Shown here piece by piece: positions 1-6,806 of a stretch of DNA of 13,651 nucleotides. The position numbers were made by a program, and so were the translations under genes. The notes under the pieces were generated by a model, which was not told where the DNA came from, searched no databases, and saw only the letters and a list, made by a program, of their open reading frames with translations. How positions within the stretch are numbered: the stretch's first letter is position 1; each line of letters starts with the position of its first letter. The stretch is from a bacterium (GTDB lineage Bacteria > UBP15 > UBA6099 > DSWB01), in the NCBI GenBank assembly GCA_020061125.1, contig JAGUYV010000340.1, positions 1 through 13,651 of the forward strand. The letters are read 5' to 3'.

Positions 1-740
1 GGATGCGCGGCCGGTGGCGCGCCACCGCCTTTCTGGCGCATCACGCGCATGTAGTGCGGCGCGCAGGTGGGCTTGAACTGTATGGGCGAGGTTTTGGATT
101 TCTCGTGGATCCACTCCAGGAGATCTTCGTAGTCCTGTCCGTTGATTTCCTGCCCTTCCTGGAGCATGGCGCGGCCCGTGGGCACGAGAAGAAAAATGTG
201 GTGCGCCACGGCGCCGATGGACACGGCCAGATCATGAATCTTTTCGATGTTCATGTAGTTCGCAATCGAAACTGTGGTGTTGATCTGGAACTCGATGCCG
301 TTTTTCCTGGCGATGGCCAGGCCGTTCATGGCTTTTTCAAATGCGCCCGGTTCGCCCCGGATGGCGTCGTGTGAAGCGGCGTCGTGACCGTCTATGCTCA
401 CGCTGATTCGCTTGATGCCCGACTCCTTCATTCTGTGAGCGGTGCCGTCCGTGATAAGAGTCCCGTTCGGCGCCATGACCATGCGCAAACCGATTTCAGT
501 TCCGTGCGCGGCCAGATCGTAGACATCGTCGCGCAGCATCGGCTCGCCGCCCGTGAGAATGATGATGGGCTGGCCGACTTCGCGAATCTGGTCGAGCAGG
601 GCGATTCCCTTATCGTGCGATAGTTCGCCTTCATATACATGGTCCTGGGCGCTGGCGCGGCAATGCACGCACGAGAGGTTGCAGCGCCGTGTGATTTCCC
701 AGGCTACGAGTCGCAGGGTGGAGTCAATGGGTTTGGCCAT
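1..740 (-). CDS. ahbD: AhbD-like heme b synthase, radical SAM (partial, C-terminus beyond window edge)
   Basis: Read on the minus strand from ATG at 740-738, 246 codons are visible before the left edge. Seen: the radical SAM cluster motif CNLSCVHC with cysteines 20, 24 and 27, the SAM-binding TGGEP at 63-67, SIDGHD at 115-120, and KPTCAPHY near 223-230, which brings an auxiliary cysteine (226) as in AhbD proteins. Family knowledge: AhbD oxidatively decarboxylates the two propionates of iron-coproporphyrin III to vinyl groups, giving heme b, the last step of the siroheme-dependent pathway, in the cytoplasm. The C-terminal SPASM-type cysteine cluster lies outside the window. The start is 2 nt after the ahbC stop, with GGAG inside the end of ahbC as ribosome site, so the two are translationally close. 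Another SPASM-type radical SAM maturase is the main alternative, but the AhbC neighbour and hemA upstream argue for AhbD. Confidence 0.88.
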   Translation of the reverse strand, partial: MAKPIDSTLRLVAWEITRRCNLSCVHCRASAQDHVYEGELSHDKGIALLDQIREVGQPIIILTGGEPMLRDDVYDLAAHGTEIGLRMVMAPNGTLITDGTAHRMKESGIKRISVSIDGHDAASHDAIRGEPGAFEKAMNGLAIARKNGIEFQINTTVSIANYMNIEKIHDLAVSIGAVAHHIFLLVPTGRAMLQEGQEINGQDYEDLLEWIHEKSKTSPIQFKPTCAPHYMRVMRQKGGGAPPAAH

Positions 741-742
741 GG

Positions 743-1927
743 TCATTCGACTCCGATCTCTGCGTTCGTGAGGTAGCACGCGGGTTCCTCGGCCCAGGGG
801 TCGCCGGTCATGGCTTCGGCGCGCACGCGGAAGCCACCGCCGCAGATGTCCAGGAACCGGCATTTTGCGCAGCGCCCCTTTACATATTGCAGCTTGTTCT
901 TCAGGCCTTTCATCAGCGGGTCCGAGGTGTCGTTCCAGATTTCGCTGAATGGCCGCTGGCGCACATTGCCGAAAGTGTAGTGGCGCCAGAACTGGTCGGG
1001 ATGCACATTGCCGAGGTGGTCCACGCAGGAAATGCGCTGTCCCGACGCGCTGCCGCGATTTCTTTTGAGCAACTGCATGACCTGCTCCGCCTCCTGTTCA
1101 CGGCCTTCATCAAGCAAGGTCAGATAGATAAACGGGCCGTCGGCCTGCAGGTCCACGGTGAGCATCTCCAGGACACGGCCGGATTCGGCCAGTTCCCGGG
1201 TTTTGCGGAAAATGTCGAGGAGCAGTTTGCGCTTTTCGGGTTTGGGCACATCGTGCTCGATGAGCTTGCTGCCCCGGCCGGCGTACACAAGATGATAGAA
1301 GCAGCAGCGCGGGATATTGTTTTCGACGATGAAATCGAACACGAAGGGCATGATTTCCCTGTAGTTGTCGTTGGTGATGGTGAAGCGGAGTCCGACCTTG
1401 ACGCCTGCGTCCATGCAGTGCTTGATGCCGGTGAGGGCCTGCTCGAATGCTCCTTTGACGCCGCGGAATTTGTCGTGCGTGCGCGGTTCGCCGTCTATGC
1501 TGATGCCCACATACACGAAGCCCGTGTCTTTGATGCGTTTCGCGGTTTTTGCGTCAATGAGCGTGCCGTTGCTGGAGATGGTGATGCGCATGCCACGGTC
1601 GCGCGCATACGCGCCCAGCTCGAACATGTCCGGGCGCATGAGAGGCTCTCCGCCGGAAAACAGGAGCACGGGCGCGCCCATGGCGGAGATGTCGTCTATC
1701 ATGGCCTTTGCCTCGGCCGTGGTTAGTTCACCGGGCGCCGGATTCGCGCATGCACTGGCGTAGCAGTGCGTGCATTTCAGATTGCAGGCCTGTGTGCTGT
1801 TCCACACCACAATGGGTTTGTCGCCATGCCCGCCATGCCCGCCACGGAGCGTGGGGCTGTCTTCTTCGTAACGGATGCGATCCGATTCCGTGAGAATGCC
1901 GCAGTACAGTCTGGTGATGCTGATCAT
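743..1927 (-). CDS. ahbC: AhbC-like 12,18-didecarboxysiroheme deacetylase, radical SAM/SPASM
   Basis: A 394-residue protein. Seen: N-terminal SxLYCG-like start, a short His/Gly-rich stretch (29-36), the radical SAM motif CNLKCTHC (cysteines 48, 52, 55), SGGEP at 91-95, SIDGEP at 143-148, and a C-terminal SPASM-like region with cysteines 301, 353, 356, 362 and 384 around CAKCRFLDICGGGFR and a GDPWAEEPACYLT ending characteristic of the AhbC group. Family knowledge: AhbC removes the acetate side chains of 12,18-didecarboxysiroheme to give iron-coproporphyrin III, the substrate of AhbD. Length is normal for the family. The ATG at 1927 is preceded by AGAAGAG about 8 nt upstream. It lies 92 nt after the CcsA-like gene and 2 nt before ahbD, consistent with one transcript. 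Radical SAM peptide maturases share the fold but not the ending or the context. Confidence 0.92.
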   Translation of the reverse strand: MISITRLYCGILTESDRIRYEEDSPTLRGGHGGHGDKPIVVWNSTQACNLKCTHCYASACANPAPGELTTAEAKAMIDDISAMGAPVLLFSGGEPLMRPDMFELGAYARDRGMRITISSNGTLIDAKTAKRIKDTGFVYVGISIDGEPRTHDKFRGVKGAFEQALTGIKHCMDAGVKVGLRFTITNDNYREIMPFVFDFIVENNIPRCCFYHLVYAGRGSKLIEHDVPKPEKRKLLLDIFRKTRELAESGRVLEMLTVDLQADGPFIYLTLLDEGREQEAEQVMQLLKRNRGSASGQRISCVDHLGNVHPDQFWRHYTFGNVRQRPFSEIWNDTSDPLMKGLKNKLQYVKGRCAKCRFLDICGGGFRVRAEAMTGDPWAEEPACYLTNAEIGVE

Positions 1928-2019
1928 TTGACAACTCTTCTTTCTTTAATGTTTTTCAGCGTTTCAAACATAGCTGGCCGCAATTTTGTTTCCCGCTGCA
2001 AATCCGCCGATGGCGCAAA

Positions 2020-2847
2020 TCAATTGAAAAAGGTGCCGTGCATGTCTTTGGATAAAAAATTCACGCCGAGGAAAGTGATGAGCATGACCACGAAACCCAG
2101 GATGAGGACGATGTTGGTGCCGCGGCCGCGCATGCCGCGCACAGCGCGCGTGTGCAGATACACGCCGTACACCACCCACAAAATGAATGACCATGTCTGT
2201 TTCGGGTTCCAGAGCCAGAACGCGTCGTCCACATTCATGCTCCAGATTGCGCCCGTGACAATCGCGATGGTCAGCAGGGGGAAGCCCATGCTCACGAACC
2301 GGTAGCTCATGGTGTCGAGCCAGTCCAGCGCGGGCAGCTTGAGCCGCGACGGCGCACGCTTGACTTTGAGAAAATACTCCTTGAGGAAATACGCCAGCGC
2401 GGACACAAACGCGAGGGTGAAAAAAGCGTAGGCCGTGAATGCGAACGGAACATGGAAATAGAGCCACTTGCTTTTGAGGATCGGCACCAGGCCTGACGCT
2501 TTGTTCGTGGTGAAGAATGCGAATGAAAGCCCGAGCACGGCCAGAGGCGAGACAAACATTCCCAGGGAATAATTCTGGAACACGGTCTGCATGATCGCGT
2601 ATGCCGCAGCCAGGATCCACGAAAAGAGCATCATGGTCTCGAAAGTATTCGCGGCCGGGAAATGCCCGGAATCCACCCAGCGCGCGATGAGCAGCGCCGT
2701 GTGCAGGGCCACGGCGAGCCAGATGCCCCGCGCCAGAGCGCGCTTGAGCGCTTCGCGGCCCCACAGCGCCGCCGCGCCGAGCGTGATGCTCAAAATCAGA
2801 TATGCCGCAATGGTCGCAACAAGGAGAATGATCACGGCCTGTCCCAT
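2020..2847 (-). CDS. CcsA/HemX-family integral membrane protein (cytochrome c assembly family)
   Basis: 275 residues with about eight hydrophobic segments (roughly 4-28, 42-58, 68-90, 94-113, 128-155, 182-203, 217-231, 245-264). Family landmarks seen: SGHFPAANTFE with His62, YFHVPFAF with His132, WLWNPKQTW at 211-219 followed by YLHTR with His232, and GVNFLSKDMHG ending in His270. These match the periplasmic and membrane histidines of CcsA/ResC/HemX proteins. The tryptophan-rich motif is off-consensus: where CcsA proteins have WGxxWxWDPK, this has DDAFWLWNPK. The gene starts 2 nt after the hemA stop, with AAGGAA inside hemA as ribosome site. Known roles of relatives are heme export for cytochrome c maturation (CcsA) and control of HemA level (Bacillus HemX). 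The hemA-adjacent position makes a HemX-like role at least as likely, so no symbol is assigned. Confidence 0.85.
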   Translation of the reverse strand: MGQAVIILLVATIAAYLILSITLGAAALWGREALKRALARGIWLAVALHTALLIARWVDSGHFPAANTFETMMLFSWILAAAYAIMQTVFQNYSLGMFVSPLAVLGLSFAFFTTNKASGLVPILKSKWLYFHVPFAFTAYAFFTLAFVSALAYFLKEYFLKVKRAPSRLKLPALDWLDTMSYRFVSMGFPLLTIAIVTGAIWSMNVDDAFWLWNPKQTWSFILWVVYGVYLHTRAVRGMRGRGTNIVLILGFVVMLITFLGVNFLSKDMHGTFFN

Positions 2848-2849
2848 GG

Positions 2850-4154
2850 CTATTTCCTTTCCCCGTTGTTATCGCCGCCGTCCGCAGGTTCGAGATCGAA
2901 CAGCTTCTTGAGCGCTTCCATGTACGCGGCGCCGTCGTTGTCGGCCGCGGCTTCCTTGAGGCGCACCGTGGGCTGGTGCAGAATCTTGTTCGTGATGGCG
3001 CGCGTGAGCAGTGTGATGGCCTGCTGGTCTTCATCGGACAAGTGTCCGAATTTTTTCATGGCCTTGCGCAGTTCTTTTTCTCGGATGGATTCGATTTTGG
3101 AACGGAAATGGGTGAGCACGGGAACGGCCTCGCGGCCCGACATCCAGGCGTCCCACTCGCCCAATTCCTGCATGATGATGGTCTCGACTTTGACGATTTC
3201 CTTGCGCCGTTTTTCCAGGTTCTTTTGCACCACGGTTTTGAGATCGTCAATATTGTAAAGAAACACGCTGGAGAGTTTGGCCACATCGGGATCCACATCG
3301 CGCGGCACTGCAATGTCCGCGATGTACAGGGGCCGGCCCCGGCGGCGCTGAACGGCTTTCCTGACATCGGCGTAGTGAATGATGAAATGCGGGGCCGCGG
3401 TCGAGGAGATCACCACATCCGCGGATTCGAGCAGTGCGGGCACCTTGTCAATGGAAGCGGGCGTTGCTCCCAGAACTGCGGCCGTATCCTGCGCCTTGGA
3501 CAGCGTACGGTTGGCCACGGTGATGTTGCAGGGGCCGAGATTCTTGAGGTGATTACACGCCACTTCGCACATTTTGCCTGCGCCCACGATGAGCACATTT
3601 TTGCCCTTGAGATCGCTGAAAATCTGGCGGGCCATGTCTATGGCGGTCTGGGCCACGGACACGGGGTTGCGGCAGATGGCGGTTTCCGTGCGCGCCCGTT
3701 TGCCGACTTTTATGGCCTGGTTGAACAGCGAGTTCAAAATCTCGCCCGTGGCGTGTTCCTCCATGGCGTGCTGATACGCGGCCTTGACCTGCGCCAGCAC
3801 CTGCCCCTCTCCCACAATCATGGAGTCCAGGCCGCATGAGACGCGGAACAGGTGCTCCGCGGCTTCGCCTCCCCGGTAACTGAAAAACCATTTCTGGGAT
3901 TCCGCTGTATCGGGATCCACCCCGAACCGTTCTGCTATGAACCTGTTGATAATCGAAAGCGTGTCATGGTAAGTGGGCGCGCAGACATACAGCTCCGTGC
4001 GGTTGCATGTACACAGGAGCAGTGCTTCCTGAACCGGCGATCTCTGCGCCAGCTCGGCGGAAGCCTGTCCCAGCGCGGATTCGGGAAGCGCGAATTTTTC
4101 GCGCACCGTCACCGGGGCGCTGTAGTGGTTGAGGCCTTTAACGACAATCACCAT
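2850..4154 (-). CDS. hemA: Glutamyl-tRNA reductase
   Basis: 434 residues from ATG at 4154. A TTG four codons upstream (4166) is in frame, but the family N-terminus begins like MVIVVKGLNHYSAPV, and GGAA sits 7 nt before the ATG. Seen: the catalytic region LLLCTCNRTELY with Cys50 at the canonical position, GEGQVLAQVKAAYQ, NPVSVAQTAIDMA, a Rossmann motif VLIVGAGKM in the NADPH domain, VANRTLSKA, and a C-terminal dimerisation helix region. Function: reduces glutamyl-tRNA(Glu) to glutamate-1-semialdehyde with NADPH, the first committed step of C5 tetrapyrrole synthesis in the cytosol. It is the first gene of the leftward heme operon, so the pathway entry enzyme and the final heme enzymes are co-transcribed. 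The length is in the usual range and all key motifs are intact. Confidence 0.97.
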   Translation of the reverse strand: MVIVVKGLNHYSAPVTVREKFALPESALGQASAELAQRSPVQEALLLCTCNRTELYVCAPTYHDTLSIINRFIAERFGVDPDTAESQKWFFSYRGGEAAEHLFRVSCGLDSMIVGEGQVLAQVKAAYQHAMEEHATGEILNSLFNQAIKVGKRARTETAICRNPVSVAQTAIDMARQIFSDLKGKNVLIVGAGKMCEVACNHLKNLGPCNITVANRTLSKAQDTAAVLGATPASIDKVPALLESADVVISSTAAPHFIIHYADVRKAVQRRRGRPLYIADIAVPRDVDPDVAKLSSVFLYNIDDLKTVVQKNLEKRRKEIVKVETIIMQELGEWDAWMSGREAVPVLTHFRSKIESIREKELRKAMKKFGHLSDEDQQAITLLTRAITNKILHQPTVRLKEAAADNDGAAYMEALKKLFDLEPADGGDNNGERK

Positions 4155-4171
4155 GGCTTGTTCCAAAGGTT

Positions 4172-4177
4172 ATTATA
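4172..4177 (-). promoter_or_regulatory. Candidate -10 box for the hemA operon within a self-complementary TATTATAATA
   Basis: On the minus strand TATAAT lies at 4177-4172, inside the palindrome TATTATAATA (4171-4180). The best -35 at 17 nt is poor (ATTCCA, 3 of 6). A start 7 nt downstream would leave only about 11 nt of leader before the hemA ATG, just enough to hold the GGAA ribosome site. Because the box is its own reverse complement, the plus strand also reads TATAAT (4174-4179) towards mscS. Assigned from sequence alone. Confidence 0.4.
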
Positions 4178-4328
4178 ATAGGACATTCTGATAATGGAAT
4201 ATATCGAGGCCCCGAATACGAAAATCCGCAATCCCCAGCGCATGCCGTCTGCGCACGGTTTCGTTCGCGCCAGCGGCGGGTTTTGCGCGGTTCGCGCTTT
4301 GCGTATAGAATGAAAACGGATAAGTTGC

Positions 4329-4334
4329 GGAGGA
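4329..4334 (+). promoter_or_regulatory. Ribosome binding site that fixes the mscS start
   Basis: GGAGGA lies 8 nt before the ATG at 4343. The reading frame is open further upstream, to 4283, but upstream candidates lack a comparable site and would add a basic, non-conserved extension. Confidence 0.8.
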
Positions 4335-4342
4335 AATCGCTC

Positions 4343-5227
4343 ATGTTCAATCTTGCTGACGCTAAAAATCTTGTTCACGATTTTCTGCTGACTGCGGCCG
4401 CACGCGGCCCTAAAATTCTGATCATTCTGTTTCTGTGCTGGGTGGCGATCCGCTTCGTGAAACTGCTCACAGCGCAGGTCATGAAGCTTATGCGCGGCGC
4501 AAGCGCGGGGCCGGGCGACGAGCGTGAGCAGCGCATGAAGACATTGAGCGCTATCGTGTCCAGCGCCCTCAAGGTCGCAATTTACATTGTGGGCATCCTG
4601 ATGGTTCTGCCGGAACTGGGCATCAACATCGGCCCCATCCTGGCGGGCGTCGGCGTCCTCGGACTGGCCATAGGCTTCGGCGCGCAGAACCTGGTGCGGG
4701 ACATCGTGACCGGTTTTTTTATCATTCTGGAAAATCAGTACGCGGTCGGGGATGTCATTCAGATAGGAGGCGTGTCCGGCGTGGTCGAAGACATCTCGAT
4801 CCGGGTCACCGTGCTGCGGGATGTTCAAGGCGTGGTCCATTATGTGCCCAACGGGCAGATCACCGTGGTGGACAATATGACCAAAATCTGGTCGCGCGCG
4901 CTTGTCGAGCTAGATGTTGCATACGGCGAAAATCTGGACCGGGTCATGGTGGTCATCCGCGAAACCTGCGAGGAATTCAGGCGGGATCCCCAATGGGCCG
5001 ACATATTGCTCGATGATTTCGAGATACCGGGCATCGAGCGTCTGGACGCCTCATCCGTGGCCATCCGCGTGATGGTGAAAACCAGGCCGCAGGAGCAATG
5101 GAATGTAATGCGGGAAATGCGAAAACGGTTCAAGAACAAATTTGACGAGGCCGGCATCGAGATTCCGTTTCCGCAGCATTCCGTGTGGATGCGTTCGCAC
5201 CAGGAGCAGCTTGAAACAGGGAAATAG
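4343..5227 (+). CDS. mscS: Small-conductance mechanosensitive channel, MscS family
   Basis: 294 residues, close to E. coli MscS length. Seen: transmembrane segments near 23-45, 70-92 and 97-128. The third is the glycine/alanine-rich pore helix running into the family signature GFGAQNLVRDIVTGFF and then ENQYAVGDVIQIGG, the start of the beta domain. HYVPNGQI around 168-175 and the mixed alpha/beta C-terminal domain ending IEIPFPQHSVWM follow. Function: tension-gated release of solutes across the inner membrane on hypo-osmotic shock. Transcribed divergently from hemA. The downstream gene is over 350 nt away, so it is probably monocistronic. The start was chosen by the GGAGGA site. Nothing is missing from the family core. 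Sensory-domain extensions seen in larger MscS relatives are absent. Confidence 0.94.
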   Translation: MFNLADAKNLVHDFLLTAAARGPKILIILFLCWVAIRFVKLLTAQVMKLMRGASAGPGDEREQRMKTLSAIVSSALKVAIYIVGILMVLPELGINIGPILAGVGVLGLAIGFGAQNLVRDIVTGFFIILENQYAVGDVIQIGGVSGVVEDISIRVTVLRDVQGVVHYVPNGQITVVDNMTKIWSRALVELDVAYGENLDRVMVVIRETCEEFRRDPQWADILLDDFEIPGIERLDASSVAIRVMVKTRPQEQWNVMREMRKRFKNKFDEAGIEIPFPQHSVWMRSHQEQLETGK

Positions 5228-5394
5228 CAATAATTATCTGCTTCCACCTTTATCGTGTGGAAAGGACGAATAACGACACAAGCAGCGCCGCGCTCGAACG
5301 CGCAGTGTGCCTGGCAAAGCTTGGGCGAAACGAACAAACGCACGCATCCCGGCGCATGGCGGCTTAAAAAGCTGAAAATAGTGGATTCCTGCAT

Positions 5395-5422
5395 TCGACA
5401 ATTTGATAAATTTCATTATAAT
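5395..5422 (+). promoter_or_regulatory. Candidate sigma70-type promoter for the phosphoesterase gene
   Basis: TCGACA (5395-5400, 5 of 6 to TTGACA), a 16-nt spacer, then a perfect TATAAT (5417-5422). The predicted start near 5429 would give a leader of about 155 nt before the GTG at 5585. Transcription from here would make the phosphoesterase independent of mscS. Confidence 0.55.
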
Positions 5423-5428
5423 CTACTG

Positions 5429-5459
5429 ATCGAAAGACTCGGTGCGATGCGGTTTCGAT
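5429..5459 (+). promoter_or_regulatory. Leader hairpin at the predicted transcript 5' end
   Basis: ATCGAAA (5429-5435) and TTTCGAT (5453-5459) form a perfect 7-bp stem with a 17-nt GC-richer loop. The hairpin begins at the position expected for transcript start from the 5395-5422 promoter, so it could cap the mRNA. The same palindrome could equally be a protein site just downstream of the promoter. Confidence 0.35.
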
Positions 5460-5584
5460 GAAGAACGAAACGCGTTATTCCGAATGCAAAATTACAAAAT
5501 AATGGCAATGAGTGAAATATTTTATGATTGGCTCCCGGCCCGATTCCACCGGCGTCAATAAAGAAGATTGGAAATTATGGCATA

Positions 5585-6622
5585 GTGAGAAAACCGGCGG
5601 TTTTCTTCAAAACAGCAATTTTCATGATTTGCCTCGGGTTCCTCGTTTGCGGCTGCGGCGGAGGCTCATCATCCGGCGGCGGGCACGCGCCGGTTTCACG
5701 GTTTTATGACGGAGCCCCGTTTTCCATCATCGTTCTGCCGGACACACAGATGTATTCCCATCTGTATCCGGACATTTTCACCAGACAAACCCAATGGATA
5801 AAAGACAATGTTCAGGCGCATGAAATCGCATTTGTGTTGCATGAGGGCGACATCGTAAACATTCCCGGCCCCGGATCCAGACAATGGGAGAACGCCGCGC
5901 GAAGCATGAGCATTCTGGACGGGGTTGTTCCCTATGCGATTGTTCCCGGAAACCATGACTACGACGACCAGGGCAAAACCCGCGCCACGACTATGTTCAA
6001 CAGATTTTTCCCGATTGATAAATACCGGCACAATACAACCTTCGGCGGCTCGTACGAACAGGACAAAATGGACAACACCTTCCATTTGTTCAACGCAGGA
6101 AACACCAATTGGCTCGTTCTGTGCCTTGAGTTCGGACCGCGAGATGCGGTTCTTGAATGGGCTTCGCAAGTCATTAAAAAATACCCCAATCGCAGGGTTA
6201 TCCTTCTTACGCATTCCTATCTTGAATTTGACAGCAACTTGAGCGGCGCCGATCCCACGCATTCCAGCACTCCTTCGAAAATGGGTATTGCATCCCAGCC
6301 GGGCGGCGCCAACGACGGCAAGCAAGTCTGGGACAAGTTAGTGTCCCAGCATCGCAATATCCAGTTCGTGTTCTCCGGCCATACTCCTGGCGACGGAACC
6401 GGCCGCCGCACCGGTTACGGAAAACATCGCAATCCCGTCTACGAAATGGTTGCAAATTACCAGTACGGAGAAAACGGCGGGAATGGCTATCTGCGAATAA
6501 TCCGGTTCGAACCGTCAAAAGCATCGGTCACGGTCAGCGCCTACTCTCCATGGCTGGGTGAATTTTTGACGGATGCTGAAAATCAGTTTGTGTATCAGGG
6601 CGTGGAATTCGATTCGCCTTAA
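5585..6622 (+). CDS. Secreted calcineurin-like metallophosphoesterase, predicted lipoprotein
   Basis: I start this at GTG 5585 (345 residues). That gives a textbook signal, MRK followed by a hydrophobic run to VCGC with lipidation expected at Cys24, then a Gly/Ser linker. GGAAA lies 10 nt upstream. An in-frame TTG at 5528 would bury the signal under 19 polar residues. Metallophosphoesterase motifs in order: LPDTQ (51-55; Gln where many relatives have His), HEGD (86-89), PGNHDYD (121-127), LLTHS (207-211) and FSGHTPGDGTGRR (263-275). Together they provide the two-metal centre of the fold. Function: probable hydrolysis of a phosphoester outside the cytoplasm; substrate unknown. Codon use has more AT-ending codons, with GC near 50% in sampled stretches against 58-73% in genes to the right, hinting at separate acquisition. 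No catalytic motif is broken. Confidence 0.85.
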   Translation: MRKPAVFFKTAIFMICLGFLVCGCGGGSSSGGGHAPVSRFYDGAPFSIIVLPDTQMYSHLYPDIFTRQTQWIKDNVQAHEIAFVLHEGDIVNIPGPGSRQWENAARSMSILDGVVPYAIVPGNHDYDDQGKTRATTMFNRFFPIDKYRHNTTFGGSYEQDKMDNTFHLFNAGNTNWLVLCLEFGPRDAVLEWASQVIKKYPNRRVILLTHSYLEFDSNLSGADPTHSSTPSKMGIASQPGGANDGKQVWDKLVSQHRNIQFVFSGHTPGDGTGRRTGYGKHRNPVYEMVANYQYGENGGNGYLRIIRFEPSKASVTVSAYSPWLGEFLTDAENQFVYQGVEFDSP

Positions 6623-6643
6623 TCGACAATCGCTCAATTCACG

Positions 6644-6668
6644 CGCATGGGTTAACAATCCCCATGTG
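6644..6668 (+). terminator. Weak hairpin after the phosphoesterase gene
   Basis: CGCATGGG (6644-6651) pairs with CCCATGTG (6661-6668), 8 bp with one G-U, and a 9-nt loop, starting 22 nt after the stop codon. There is no T-run, so it may slow or mark the 3' end rather than terminate alone. Confidence 0.3.
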
Positions 6669-6758
6669 ATGTATTAACGCATCCTCGGCTGCCGGTTTCG
6701 ATTCCCCTCATGTTTTTCTTCGCAAGCGGAATCATTCGCTTTGCCAATCGGGTTGATA

Positions 6759-6764
6759 TATAAT
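6759..6764 (+). promoter_or_regulatory. Possible -10 box for the 6807 gene
   Basis: TATAAT at 6759-6764 sits 43 nt before the ATG at 6807. TTGCCA (6741-6746, 5 of 6) is only 12 nt upstream, too close for a standard -35, and the correctly spaced hexamer is poor. Offered as a possible promoter with an unusual or activator-dependent -35. Confidence 0.3.
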
Positions 6765-6806
6765 ATGAACGAATTGAACAGGGACAAAATCACGGGAGGC
6801 GGATCC

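Larger units (their letters stand above)
5228..5584 (+). other. 357-nt non-coding stretch between mscS and the phosphoesterase gene
   Basis: No reading frame here has a convincing start or a recognisable product. The left half (5228-5390) is ordinary in GC and has only a weak 6-bp TTCCAC/GTGGAA hairpin after mscS, with no T-run. From about 5390 the DNA becomes AT-richer and holds a promoter-like pair (5395-5422), a hairpin (5429-5459) and about 125 nt of leader before the phosphoesterase start. Confidence 0.6.

Noticed and set aside
887-1726. Plus-strand open frame of 279 codons across ahbC
   Set aside because: It is the complement of the conserved radical SAM gene and consists of Val/His/Ala-rich shadow sequence.
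743-4154. A new RiPP or maturase system suggested by two adjacent radical SAM genes
   Set aside because: AhbC/AhbD-specific motifs and the adjacent hemA explain both genes, and no small precursor-like reading frame accompanies them.
4283-4342. A 20-residue N-terminal extension of the MscS channel
   Set aside because: The GGAGGA site 8 nt before ATG 4343 and the family N-terminus favour the shorter start.
5239-5263. Terminator after mscS
   Set aside because: Only a 6-bp stem (TTCCAC/GTGGAA) with a 9-nt loop and no T-run; too weak to call.
5255-5461. Possible 68-codon gene in the mscS-phosphoesterase gap
   Set aside because: It begins at a GTG with no ribosome site, runs through the TATAAT promoter and the 5429 hairpin, and resembles no protein.
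5512-5709. 65-codon open frame starting just before the phosphoesterase
   Set aside because: It overlaps the lipoprotein start in another frame and turns into an Arg-rich shadow over the Gly/Ser linker.
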